From the NCBI GenBank assembly GCA_046728155.1, contig JBKPDY010000055.1, positions 1 to 5,303 on the forward strand: a DNA stretch of 5,303 nt, given 5' to 3'. Position 1 is the first letter of the stretch; each line of letters opens with the position of its first letter. Made by a program: the position numbers and the translations under genes. Below the pieces are notes generated by a model. The model was not told where the DNA came from, ran no database searches, and was given only the letters and a program-made list of their open reading frames with translations. This DNA is from CAWDLX01 sp046728155. Its GTDB lineage: Bacteria; Actinomycetota; Actinomycetes; Mycobacteriales; Micromonosporaceae. This document shows positions 1 to 4,790 of the stretch, one piece after another.

Positions 1-68
1 TCGACTCGAAGGGCGTGACGATCCAGGTCTACCGGCCGGCCGGGCGCCCGCGGTATGCAACGGCCTGA
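1..68 (+). CDS. 3' end of an unidentified upstream gene (partial)
   Basis: Reading codons from base 3 gives 21 sense codons ending in DSKGVTIQVYRPAGRPR plus YATA, then TGA at 66-68. Nineteen of the 21 codons end in G or C, which is the pattern expected of a real gene in GC-rich DNA. The other two frames either stop early or read less naturally. No family can be recognised from so short a tail. The stop lies 53 bases before the next start, so it may be co-directional with the DGPF gene without overlapping it. Confidence 0.45.
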   Translation, partial: DSKGVTIQVYRPAGRPRYATA

Positions 69-121
69 AGTCCCTGACCGCCGTACCACGCTGTCTTGAC
101 ACCAGAGGAGATGATCTTCAG

Positions 122-445
122 ATGCAGTACCTGGTTTCCGTGATCGATGACAAGAGCAATCCCGGCAGCACGGACAGGCGGCCTGCCATCAGCGCGTTCA
201 ACGAACGACTGATCGCCGAGGGCTCCTGGGTTTTCGCGGGCGGACTCGCGGACACCGACGCGGCCACCGTCATCGACAACCGGGGCGAGCAGGCGGTGTT
301 CAGCGACGGGCCTTTCGTGGAGTCGAAGGAGTACCTCGCCGGCGTCTGGGTGTGGGAGGTCCCCGATCTGGATGTGGCGCTCAATCTCGCCGCCGAGGCG
401 TCGAAGATCTGCGATCGGAAGATCGAGGTGCGGCCGTTCCAGTGA
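122..445 (+). CDS. DGPF/YCII-related domain protein, ECF42 sigma-factor partner type
   Basis: This encodes 107 residues, the usual length for a single YCII-related domain (small ferredoxin-like alpha/beta fold, cytoplasmic, biochemical role mostly unknown). The hallmark DGPFVESKEYLAG lies at residues 62-74, after MQYLVSVIDD at the N-terminus and a GSWVFAGGLAD segment at 35-45. A GAGGAG ribosome site (105-110) precedes ATG 122 by 11 bases. An ATG at 111 directly after the ribosome site is in another frame and leads nowhere. The stop overlaps the GTG of the following sigma-factor gene, so the two are translationally coupled. In actinobacteria DGPF proteins are commonly encoded next to ECF42 sigma factors, which supports both calls. 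The gene looks intact although its sigma partner is not. No ECF-type target promoter could be identified in the 53 bases upstream. Confidence 0.88.
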   Translation: MQYLVSVIDDKSNPGSTDRRPAISAFNERLIAEGSWVFAGGLADTDAATVIDNRGEQAVFSDGPFVESKEYLAGVWVWEVPDLDVALNLAAEASKICDRKIEVRPFQ

Positions 446-675
446 GCGACGTCGAGGAGGCGGTCACCCGGGCCCACCACGACGAGTGGGCCCGGGTGGT
501 CGCCTCGCTGACCCGGCGTTTCGGTGACCTCGACATCGCCGAGGAGGCAGCGGCCGAGGCGTTCGCGACCGCCGTGGAGCGATGGCCGGCCGACGCCTAC
601 GACAAAGCCATCGAGCTGGCCGGCAACACCGCCCAGACCGCCAACTTGACCCGCCGCCGCGACCAACTGCGGTAG
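442..675 (+). pseudogene. ECF42-type RNA polymerase sigma factor relic with large in-frame internal deletion
   Basis: GTG 442 overlaps the preceding stop (GTGA) and opens a 77-codon frame. Residues 1-51 match the N-terminus of ECF42-type sigma factors: MSDVEEAVTRAHHDEWARVV, then the sigma region 2 start GDLDIAEEAAAEAFATAVERW at 28-48. From residue 52 the protein jumps to what is normally the extreme C-terminus of the same family, AYDKAIELAGNTAQTANLTR followed by RRDQLR and stop. Family members are about 400 residues because of a TPR-like C-terminal extension. Here the rest of region 2, the linker, DNA-binding region 4 and most of the extension are gone, yet the frame is preserved. The join is near 592-597. 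It probably cannot work as a sigma factor. An expressed core-RNA-polymerase-binding micro-protein is possible but speculative. Family assignment is from remembered consensus, not from a search. Confidence 0.75.
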
Positions 676-909
676 CGCCCACGAATCCCGATCGAAACCC
701 CGCTCGCAGCGGCGGCCGGCCTCGACGCAATCAGATCGGCCCGATACCCGCATGAGATCGTCAGCTTCTACGGTCGGCACTGCACTGTCATCGGCATGAT
801 CGGGCGGCTGATCTTCGCCGTCGATCCGCACGACTCGCGGCAGATGAGTGTTGTTGATCTTCGGTGGTGGCTTGAGACTAGGTCCTGGCCAGGCTTGCCC
901 ACTTGATGG
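676..909 (+). other. Open frame directly after the sigma relic, no start, unidentified
   Basis: In the same frame as the sigma relic, the codons after its TAG stay open to a TGA at 907-909. The most protein-like part reads LDAIRSARYPHEIVSFYGRH and continues through VIGMIGRLIFAVDPHDSRQM. The only in-frame ATG codons are internal (the first near 796), and no ribosome site supports them. The FYG-containing stretch vaguely resembles the first beta-alpha unit of VOC/glyoxalase proteins, but no diagnostic residues confirm this. It may be a 5'-truncated gene fragment or chance openness in GC-rich DNA. The repeat copy at 831-848 lies inside it. Confidence 0.25.
831..848 (+). repeat. Short dispersed repeat, copy A
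   Basis: The 18 bases CGACTCGCGGCAGATGAG match bases 2055-2072 at 17 of 18 positions in the same orientation. The copy lies in gene-poor DNA between the sigma relic and the first phosphotransferase. It may be the end of a lost insertion element; no transposase is recognisable beside it. Confidence 0.4.
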
Positions 910-986
910 CCGAGCTTCCCCGAGCAGCCGGTCAGGTGAGTGGCGCTCGTTTCGGATTGGCGCCAGCGACTACGCAAATCCGGTAT

Positions 987-1012
987 CGCCGTCGCTCGAC
1001 GGCGGCTATAAA
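987..1012 (+). promoter_or_regulatory. Candidate operator palindrome plus -10 box for a leaderless phosphotransferase transcript
   Basis: CGCCGTCG (987-994) and CGACGGCG (997-1004) form a perfect 8-bp inverted repeat around a two-base centre. Two bases later comes TATAAA (1007-1012), a near-perfect -10 hexamer in otherwise GC-rich DNA. Only six bases separate it from ATG 1019, so transcription would begin at or beside the A of the ATG, giving the leaderless mRNA common in actinobacteria. This agrees with the lack of a ribosome site before that ATG. The palindrome would sit between -35 and -10, a typical repressor position. No good -35 hexamer is visible at the standard spacing. Confidence 0.45.
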
Positions 1013-1018
1013 GCACCA

Positions 1019-1801
1019 ATGAGCGAAGAGACCCTGGCGGGCGGCAACACTGTTGGTGCCATGCGGATCGGCAATGTCGTCCACAAGCAGACTTCGCCGT
1101 GGACGCCGACAGTGCACGCGTTGCTGCGGCATCTGGAGGATGCCGGCTTCGACGGCGCCCCCAGGGCGCTCGGCTTCGACGACCAGGGCCGCGAGATGCT
1201 CACCTACCTGCCCGGAGAAACGGCCGGCGGCCGATTCCCCTGGCCAGCGTGGGCGTTCACCGACGTGACTCTCACCCAGGTCGGACAATGGCTGCGACGC
1301 GTCCACGACGTGACAGCCGAGTTCGTGCCACCGGCGGATGAGCGATGGTTCGCCGGGACAGGGCGAATGATGGAACCCGGTCTGGTCATAGGTCACCAGG
1401 ACGCGGCCCCGTACAACGCGGCTGTCCTGAACGGTGACCGGCTGGTCGGCTTCTTCGACTGGGATACAGCGGGTCCGTCGACGCGCGAGTTCGATCTGGC
1501 GTTCGCAGCGCTCTGGTGGGTGCCGCTGTGCCCGCCGAGCGTGGCGGAAGGGCTGGGCTTCCACGACAGCACGGACCGGTCCCGGCGCCTTCATCTCCTG
1601 CTCGACGCATACGGCTACGACGGCGACCGACACGCCTTCGGCGCCGCGATCGTGCAGCGCGCCCGACACCAGGTCACTGTCATGCGTGAGATGGCCGAAG
1701 CCGGGGACCGGGCTGCGATCGCGCTCCTGCCGGTCGCGGGCTACATCGAACAGTCCGCGTCGCACGTCGACGCGCTCCCGCACGACTTCTGGGTGCGTTG
1801 A
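1019..1801 (+). CDS. Phosphotransferase, aminoglycoside-phosphotransferase (APH) fold, kinase 1
   Basis: The 260-residue protein is of normal length for small APH-family kinases, soluble cytoplasmic enzymes that move the ATP gamma-phosphate to a small-molecule hydroxyl. A short N-lobe (residues 9-70) contains K23 in VVHKQT, the only lysine there and a candidate ATP-contacting residue. The catalytic loop is H126-Q-D128-A-A-P-Y-N133, fitting HxDxxxxN with D128 as putative base and N133 as metal ligand. F146-D147-W-D149 follows as the metal-binding DFG equivalent, then AGPSTREFDLAFAALWW. The more common HGD is HQD here. ATG 1019 is chosen because the N-lobe strand LAGGNTVGAMRIG needs it and a TATAAA box sits just upstream. 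An internal ATG at 1061 is a weaker alternative. The substrate is unknown: antibiotic, sugar, choline-like and immunity-type kinases share these motifs. The gene appears monocistronic. Confidence 0.85.
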   Translation: MSEETLAGGNTVGAMRIGNVVHKQTSPWTPTVHALLRHLEDAGFDGAPRALGFDDQGREMLTYLPGETAGGRFPWPAWAFTDVTLTQVGQWLRRVHDVTAEFVPPADERWFAGTGRMMEPGLVIGHQDAAPYNAAVLNGDRLVGFFDWDTAGPSTREFDLAFAALWWVPLCPPSVAEGLGFHDSTDRSRRLHLLLDAYGYDGDRHAFGAAIVQRARHQVTVMREMAEAGDRAAIALLPVAGYIEQSASHVDALPHDFWVR

Positions 1802-1823
1802 CCCACTCCCACGGGGTGGTGGG
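1802..1823 (+). terminator. Hairpin directly after kinase 1 stop, possible terminator
   Basis: CCCACTCC and GGTGGTGGG-side bases pair as five Watson-Crick pairs, one G-U and, after one mismatch, two more pairs around a short loop. The hairpin begins one base after the TGA. There is no U-rich tail, as is often the case in GC-rich actinobacteria. It overlaps the C-terminal codons of the permease remnant on the other strand, so the symmetry may be incidental. Confidence 0.35.
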
Positions 1824-1990
1824 CGCTCGGCGGGACGCGTGGACCGCGGGGTAGCGGCCAGCGGCGATGCCGCCGGCAAGGAACCAGGCCGGGACGACCC
1901 GTGGACCAGCCCTGGGTACTGGTGTAGCCGCTGGCGACGGCGACGCCGAGCCGGACGCCGCAGGTGCTGCCGAGGCAGCCGCTGGCCCCC
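1812..1990 (-). pseudogene. Remnant of ABC-transporter permease (MacB/FtsX-type) C-terminus, frameshifted
   Basis: On the minus strand bases 1951-1907 (roughly) read LGVAVASGYTSTQGW. In the next frame bases 1898-1857 read VVPAWFLAGGIAAG, followed by RYPAVHASRRAPTTP down to 1812. Joined, this resembles the C-terminus of MacB/FtsX-family permeases: a last-loop GYAxTQGWPTVVPAW, a final membrane helix, and the AGLYPAVRAARLAPTEAL tail. Removing one base from the CCC run at 1898-1900 restores the reading frame. About eight codons of the last helix (usually like TLVIGALA) are also missing between IAA and G. Upstream homology is faint (STCGVR, GASGCLG) and fades by about 2000. No ATPase gene accompanies it. 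This reading is from remembered family consensus and needs a profile search. Confidence 0.5.
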
Positions 1991-2054
1991 GTAACCGCGG
2001 CAGAAGCGCACGACGAGCGCCAGCACCCCAAGGTCGATGGACCCTTTCCCCGAC

Positions 2055-2076
2055 CGACTCGCGGCAAATGAGGATG
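2055..2076 (+). repeat. Short dispersed repeat, copy B
   Basis: Bases 2055-2072 match copy A (831-848) at 17 of 18 positions. Bases 2061-2076 (GCGGCAAATGAGGATG) match copy C (3981-3996) at 15 of 16. All three copies share orientation. This copy lies just beyond the 5'-truncated side of the permease remnant, as expected if a mobile-element end or recombination point cut that gene. Confidence 0.45.
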
Positions 2077-2364
2077 GTCGCTTGAAGTTCGCTGATGCAT
2101 AGACATACGGTCGGCCCGCCCGCCTTCCGGGCTTGTTCACCGTCACCTCCACGCAGCGAAAAGCCCCGTGATATGTCGGTGCCTCCGTCATCAATCTGGC
2201 TCGGCGCGAGACCAGGGCGGCTCCTGCCAGCGGGCACGCAGATCGATCGGTCGGTCGGTGCTCCTTTTCTAAGCTGTTCCGAGGCGTCTAGCCCGGTCGA
2301 CGGCTATGGCGCCTGTCCCGAGTATCGCCGCCGCTGAGGGCGCTAGGTTCTCGAATCAGGAGAG
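2077..2364. other. Gene-poor spacer before kinase 2
   Basis: No convincing gene is seen on either strand. A frame from 2095 to 2337 on the plus strand is arginine-, serine- and proline-rich with no ribosome site. GCCCG (2118-2122) and CGGGC (2128-2132) could form a five-pair hairpin with a CCTTC loop, too short to call a terminator. A run of GATC/GGTC tetranucleotides occupies 2241-2260. No promoter hexamers stand out for the downstream kinase. Confidence 0.4.
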
Positions 2365-2381
2365 GGAGGAACGAGGACGCG

Positions 2382-3278
2382 ATGGAACTAGCAGAAGTCC
2401 AGCGCGCGGTTGAGGCCGGTAGCTCGACAGCCTCGGCGCTGGGCCTTCGAGTCGACGATGCCGTTGTTGTCAATAACTCGAACCGCGTCGTCGTGCGCCT
2501 GACCCCTTGTGACGTTCTCGCTCGGGTCAGGCCGCTCGTCCATCAGACGGCCGACGACCTCGAAGTCGAGGTTGCTCGCCGTCTGGCTGAAACTGGTAGC
2601 CCGGTGGCCGAGCTTGCGCCTCGGGTGGAGCCGCATGTCTATGTCCATGACGGGTTCGCGGTCACCCTGTGGACGTACTACGAACCGATGGGGTCGTCAG
2701 ACATCGCGCCGGCAGAGTACGCGCTGGCGCTTGTCCGCCTCCATGCTGGCCTGCGCCAGCTCGAGGTGAGAGCACCGCATTTCACCGACCGAGTTGCTGA
2801 GGCACAGAGGCTGATCGCCGACCCGGAGCAGACTCCAAAGCTCCTTGGCCCCGACCGGGAGCTTCTCGGCGACATACTGCGTCGCCAGAGCATCGGAATC
2901 AGCGGACTCGGCACCGACGAACAGGTCTTGCACGGCGAGCCGCATGCAGGCAACTTGCTGAGGACACGGGAAGGGTTACTGTTCGTCGACTTCGAGACCT
3001 GCTGCCGTGGCCCGGTCGAGTTCGACATCGCGCATGCTCTCGTGCCGAACGAGGACGGCCACACGCTGCGTGCCGCAGACGTTTGCGAGCACTATCCCGG
3101 CCTCAACCAGGACCTGATCCACCAGTGCCGCCTCCTCATATGGGCGATGATCACGACGTGGCGCTGGCAACGAGACGACCAGCTCCCCAACGGGCGCTAC
3201 TGGCGAATCGAGGGACTCAACCAGATTCGGGCCACATTAAATGGCCCAGGACCGGATGTTCTGGGCGACCACACCTGA
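2382..3278 (+). CDS. Phosphotransferase, APH fold, kinase 2
   Basis: The 298-residue protein has the standard APH-family length. The catalytic loop is H184-G-E-P-H188-A-G-N191, with E186 at the usual aspartate position of HGDxHxGN. The metal-binding D203-F-E205 follows in LLFVDFETCCRGPVEFDIAH. The N-lobe (residues 25-100) has NSNRVVVRL and VLARVR, where R48 occupies the strand position that usually carries the ATP-binding lysine. The first 100 residues contain no lysine at all. GGAGGA (2365-2370) and GAGG (2373-2376) give a strong ribosome site before ATG 2382. TTA leucine codons occur at residues 199 and 286. If the host is a Streptomyces, translation could depend on the bldA tRNA. It shows little resemblance to kinase 1 beyond the fold motifs. 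Substrate unknown; kinase, antibiotic-modifying or metabolic roles are all possible, and the altered HGE and lysine sites leave room for reduced or atypical catalysis. Confidence 0.85.
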   Translation: MELAEVQRAVEAGSSTASALGLRVDDAVVVNNSNRVVVRLTPCDVLARVRPLVHQTADDLEVEVARRLAETGSPVAELAPRVEPHVYVHDGFAVTLWTYYEPMGSSDIAPAEYALALVRLHAGLRQLEVRAPHFTDRVAEAQRLIADPEQTPKLLGPDRELLGDILRRQSIGISGLGTDEQVLHGEPHAGNLLRTREGLLFVDFETCCRGPVEFDIAHALVPNEDGHTLRAADVCEHYPGLNQDLIHQCRLLIWAMITTWRWQRDDQLPNGRYWRIEGLNQIRATLNGPGPDVLGDHT

Positions 3279-3487
3279 ACGCTGTACCGGATCAACGGTC
3301 ACCGAGTCGCGTGCGCACAGATCGACGCCATCTGAGGCACTCATCCAGGTACGCATAGTCGGCGATCTGGCCGCGCTGGTAACTGCTCGGCCGAGCTAAA
3401 GAGCGAAATGCTCCCGCCGGAGTCCGTGCGCGTATATGCAGTCATCCGCATCCCTATGCGTCCCGGCAGGCGCACTAGCGCGGCGCG
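3279..3487. other. Spacer after kinase 2, no supported gene
   Basis: Short protein-like snatches occur in changing plus-strand frames: LYRINGHRVACAQIDAI then TGA near 3333, and ALIQVRIVGDLAALVTARPS then TAA near 3399. Neither has a start or ribosome site, and they could be fragments of one decayed gene. A minus-strand frame in the same place (GQIADYAYLDECLRWRR) is equally unsupported. No terminator hairpin with a U-run is seen after the kinase stop. Confidence 0.3.
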
Positions 3488-3652
3488 ATGCTCACGCCGA
3501 ATGTCGCGGCTTCGGATGCCCGAGATGCGATCCACACTGCCGAACAGGCCGTCTTGGCCGCAGACCCCGATCTCGCCCCATACGTTCCACCCAAGGCGCC
3601 TTCGCCGTGGATACGCGACGAGGCGGGGAACTGGTGGGCGCCCCGGACGTAG
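3488..3652 (+). CDS. Small hypothetical protein, 54 residues
   Basis: ATG 3488 is the first start after an in-frame TAG at 3476 and runs to TAG 3650. The product starts MLTPNVAASDARDAIHTAEQ, a likely amphipathic helix rich in Ala and acidic residues. It then has AADPDLAPYVPPKAPSP and a Trp-rich end, WIRDEAGNWWAPRT. About three quarters of codons end in G or C, and the composition is balanced, unlike the Arg/Pro-rich products of shadow frames here. No ribosome site is visible. I do not recognise a family. It could be a small cytosolic protein, a short peptide precursor, or the end of a decayed gene. A second small frame starts 11 bases after its stop. Confidence 0.4.
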   Translation: MLTPNVAASDARDAIHTAEQAVLAADPDLAPYVPPKAPSPWIRDEAGNWWAPRT

Positions 3653-3662
3653 CTGAATTGCT

Positions 3663-3806
3663 TTGAGTGCTACAGAATCCGCTCAGTTCGACACGATCGG
3701 GTCGGTCTGCGGCCCGTTTCGGGCGTTCCACGGGGACGTCTTGCGCGCGCTCGAAGCCAGCGAACTCGTCACAGATCCGATGTTCCAAGCGCGCCCAGAA
3801 GTCTGA
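3663..3806 (+). CDS. Small hypothetical protein, 47 residues, TTG start
   Basis: The frame opens after TGA 3654-3656, has TTG 3663 as its only early start and ends at TGA 3804. The product reads LSATESAQFDTIGSVCGPF, then RAFHGDVLRALEASELVTD and PMFQARPEV. The middle is a plausible amphipathic helix. G+C is about 66, 51 and 72 percent at codon positions 1, 2 and 3, the order expected for coding on this strand. The competing minus-strand frame shares codon boundaries and looks less coding-like. There is no ribosome site, so it may be translated by coupling to the upstream small frame or be a 5'-truncated fragment. No family is recognised. Confidence 0.35.
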   Translation: MSATESAQFDTIGSVCGPFRAFHGDVLRALEASELVTDPMFQARPEV

Positions 3807-3862
3807 TTCCTCCACCGGAACCTCCTCGGCCCACGCGGGTGGCGACCTTGATGGCGTGGTAG

Positions 3863-3876
3863 GCCGGTCGACCGGC
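3863..3876. repeat. Perfect 14-base palindrome
   Basis: GCCGGTCGACCGGC is fully self-complementary. It lies in gene-poor DNA with no adjacent start codon or promoter box, so neither operator nor other function can be assigned. Short GC-rich palindromes arise easily by chance. Confidence 0.3.
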
Positions 3877-3980
3877 ACAGTCTGCCATGAATGCCGCTCC
3901 CGACCCTCCTGGTCGTCTGGCGCCGCGCTTTGCACGGCGAAGGACGAGCGATTCTGCACGCGGGATCTCGATACCCGTCA

Positions 3981-3996
3981 GCGGGAAATGAGGATG
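3981..3996 (+). repeat. Short dispersed repeat, copy C
   Basis: GCGGGAAATGAGGATG differs from bases 2061-2076 at one of 16 positions and lies in the same orientation. Sequence to its left diverges from copies A and B. It sits about 65 bases from the end of the acetyltransferase gene. Confidence 0.35.
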
Positions 3997-4059
3997 TGCC
4001 TGTGGCGAGAAGCGGCGGCGGTAGGGGTCTGGTCACCGGGCGGATCCCGAAGTGGTGGG

Positions 4060-4581
4060 TCAACCGCCGGCTAAGTCGAGGTCCAGGCGCCAGTCGTTGC
4101 AGCGCATGAAGCTGCCCTTCGGGTACTCGAAGTCGTGCTCGCCGAGCAGGACGAAGCCAGCTTTGCGGCAGATCGCGTTGGACGGCCCGTTCTCGACCGA
4201 GGGGAACGCGTGCGCGTACCGGTGTCGTCGCCGTGCCCGCGCGTGCTCCGCTGCCGCCCGGATCGCCGCCGTGGCGATCCCGCGGCCCTGATACTCAGGG
4301 AGGATCTTCCAACCCATCTCGTACACGTTCTCGTCGCGCCATACGCGCTCCCAGTAGCCCACCGAGCCGGCCGGCTCCGGCGCGGGCAGCAGCACGACGC
4401 GGAACATCTGCCCCTTGCCGCTCTCTGCGGTCTGGAGGAAGCGCCGGTGCCGGGCCACGATCTGCTCATCGGTCTCCATGCCGCCCAGGTATCGGTTCAT
4501 CTCCGGGGTGCTCACGCGCCGTTCCAGGTCCAGATCAGCCTCACTCCACGGCTCCAGCCGGATGGTCGGGGTGACTGCCAT
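4060..4581 (-). CDS. GNAT-family N-acetyltransferase, RimJ/RimL-like (Acetyltransf_3 type)
   Basis: The 173-residue protein fits a single GNAT domain, which transfers an acetyl group from acetyl-CoA to an amine. IRLEPWSEADLDL (7-19) is the first strand-helix unit and AGSVGYWER (71-79) the central strand. YEMGWKILPEYQGRGIATAA (87-106) carries the acetyl-CoA pyrophosphate-binding Q98-G-R-G-I-A motif A. ENGPSNAICRKAGF (130-143) has the conserved N135 motif B, and MRCNDWRLDL ends the domain. ATG 4581 is preferred because family proteins begin shortly before the RLxPW strand and GGTGAG lies nine bases upstream. A GTG at 4611 would add ten residues with no ribosome site. A TTA leucine codon lies at residue 170 (4072-4074). 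It is transcribed convergently with the kinases and stands alone. Related proteins acetylate protein N-termini, amino sugars or drugs; the substrate here is unknown. Confidence 0.9.
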   Translation of the reverse strand: MAVTPTIRLEPWSEADLDLERRVSTPEMNRYLGGMETDEQIVARHRRFLQTAESGKGQMFRVVLLPAPEPAGSVGYWERVWRDENVYEMGWKILPEYQGRGIATAAIRAAAEHARARRRHRYAHAFPSVENGPSNAICRKAGFVLLGEHDFEYPKGSFMRCNDWRLDLDLAGG

Positions 4582-4790
4582 GGCTCCATTCTCACCCGGG
4601 GGGTACGACACTTACGGCCACAGCGGAACTCAGCAACGGCCTGGCCAGCGAGGTTGTTGCGATCGACCAAACCAGGACTCGGCCGAATCCGCCGTACTCA
4701 GCAGGCGGTAGCTGCCACCAAGACCCCAAACGAAACGTCCTGTCATCGGCAAATCCGGTAACTATGTAAACGCCGCGCCAGGGCCGGGGC
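4582..4790. other. Spacer upstream of the acetyltransferase
   Basis: This stretch should hold the acetyltransferase promoter, but no convincing -35/-10 pair is visible on the minus strand. Minus-strand frames here (for example VYIVTGFADDRTFRLGSWW near 4700-4780) look partly protein-like, with neither a clear start nor a ribosome site. They end beside the acetyltransferase start. It may contain gene debris. Confidence 0.3.

Larger units (their letters stand above)
3807..4059. other. Gene-poor spacer between small ORFs and the acetyltransferase 3' end
   Basis: Plus- and minus-strand frames are open here, but their products are Arg/Gly/Pro/Ser-rich and lack starts with ribosome sites. The stretch includes the 14-base palindrome at 3863-3876 and repeat copy C at 3981-3996. 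It is the meeting point of convergent transcription, yet no strong bidirectional terminator is visible; CGGG/CCCG near 4037-4050 is only a four-pair stem. Confidence 0.35.

Noticed and set aside
96..101. TTGACA, a perfect -35 hexamer
   Set aside because: A -10 box at normal spacing would fall on or after the ATG at 122, and no suitable hexamer is there.
118..831. Minus-strand open frame of 237 codons
   Set aside because: It lies antisense to the DGPF and sigma sequences, whose plus-strand motifs are clear, and it has no recognisable domain or ribosome site.
940..1011. Short plus-strand frame ending RLRKSGIAVARRRL, reminiscent of IS5-family transposases
   Set aside because: It has only 23 codons, lacks the DDE or RGIESS-type context, and overlaps the promoter and palindrome region. 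The resemblance is too short to support.
932..2194. Longest open frame in the window, 420 codons on the minus strand
   Set aside because: It is antisense to kinase 1, which carries intact APH motifs, and its product is Arg/Pro/Gly-rich. Only the region near 1812-1990 holds minus-strand homology, and that is mainly in the other frames.
2241..2260. GATC/GGTC tetranucleotide run
   Set aside because: It has only about five imperfect units, with no gene start or reading frame affected. It is too short to be a meaningful microsatellite.
2289..2306. TAGCC/GGCTA inverted repeat upstream of kinase 2
   Set aside because: It has five-base arms with an eight-base spacer and no nearby promoter boxes, which is within chance expectation.
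3492..3959. Minus-strand open frame containing the natural-looking VEESDFWARLEHRICDEF
   Set aside because: It shares codon boundaries with the plus-strand 47-codon frame, whose position-specific G+C favours the plus strand. The rest of the minus product is Arg/Pro-rich. Kept as an alternative, not a call.
974..4760. Exact 12-base repeat GCAAATCCGGTA at 974-985 and 4749-4760
   Set aside because: About one exact 12-base match is expected by chance in a window of this size, and the flanks do not match.
4135..4761. Plus-strand open frame of 208 codons
   Set aside because: It is mostly the antisense shadow of the acetyltransferase, which has clear GNAT motifs.
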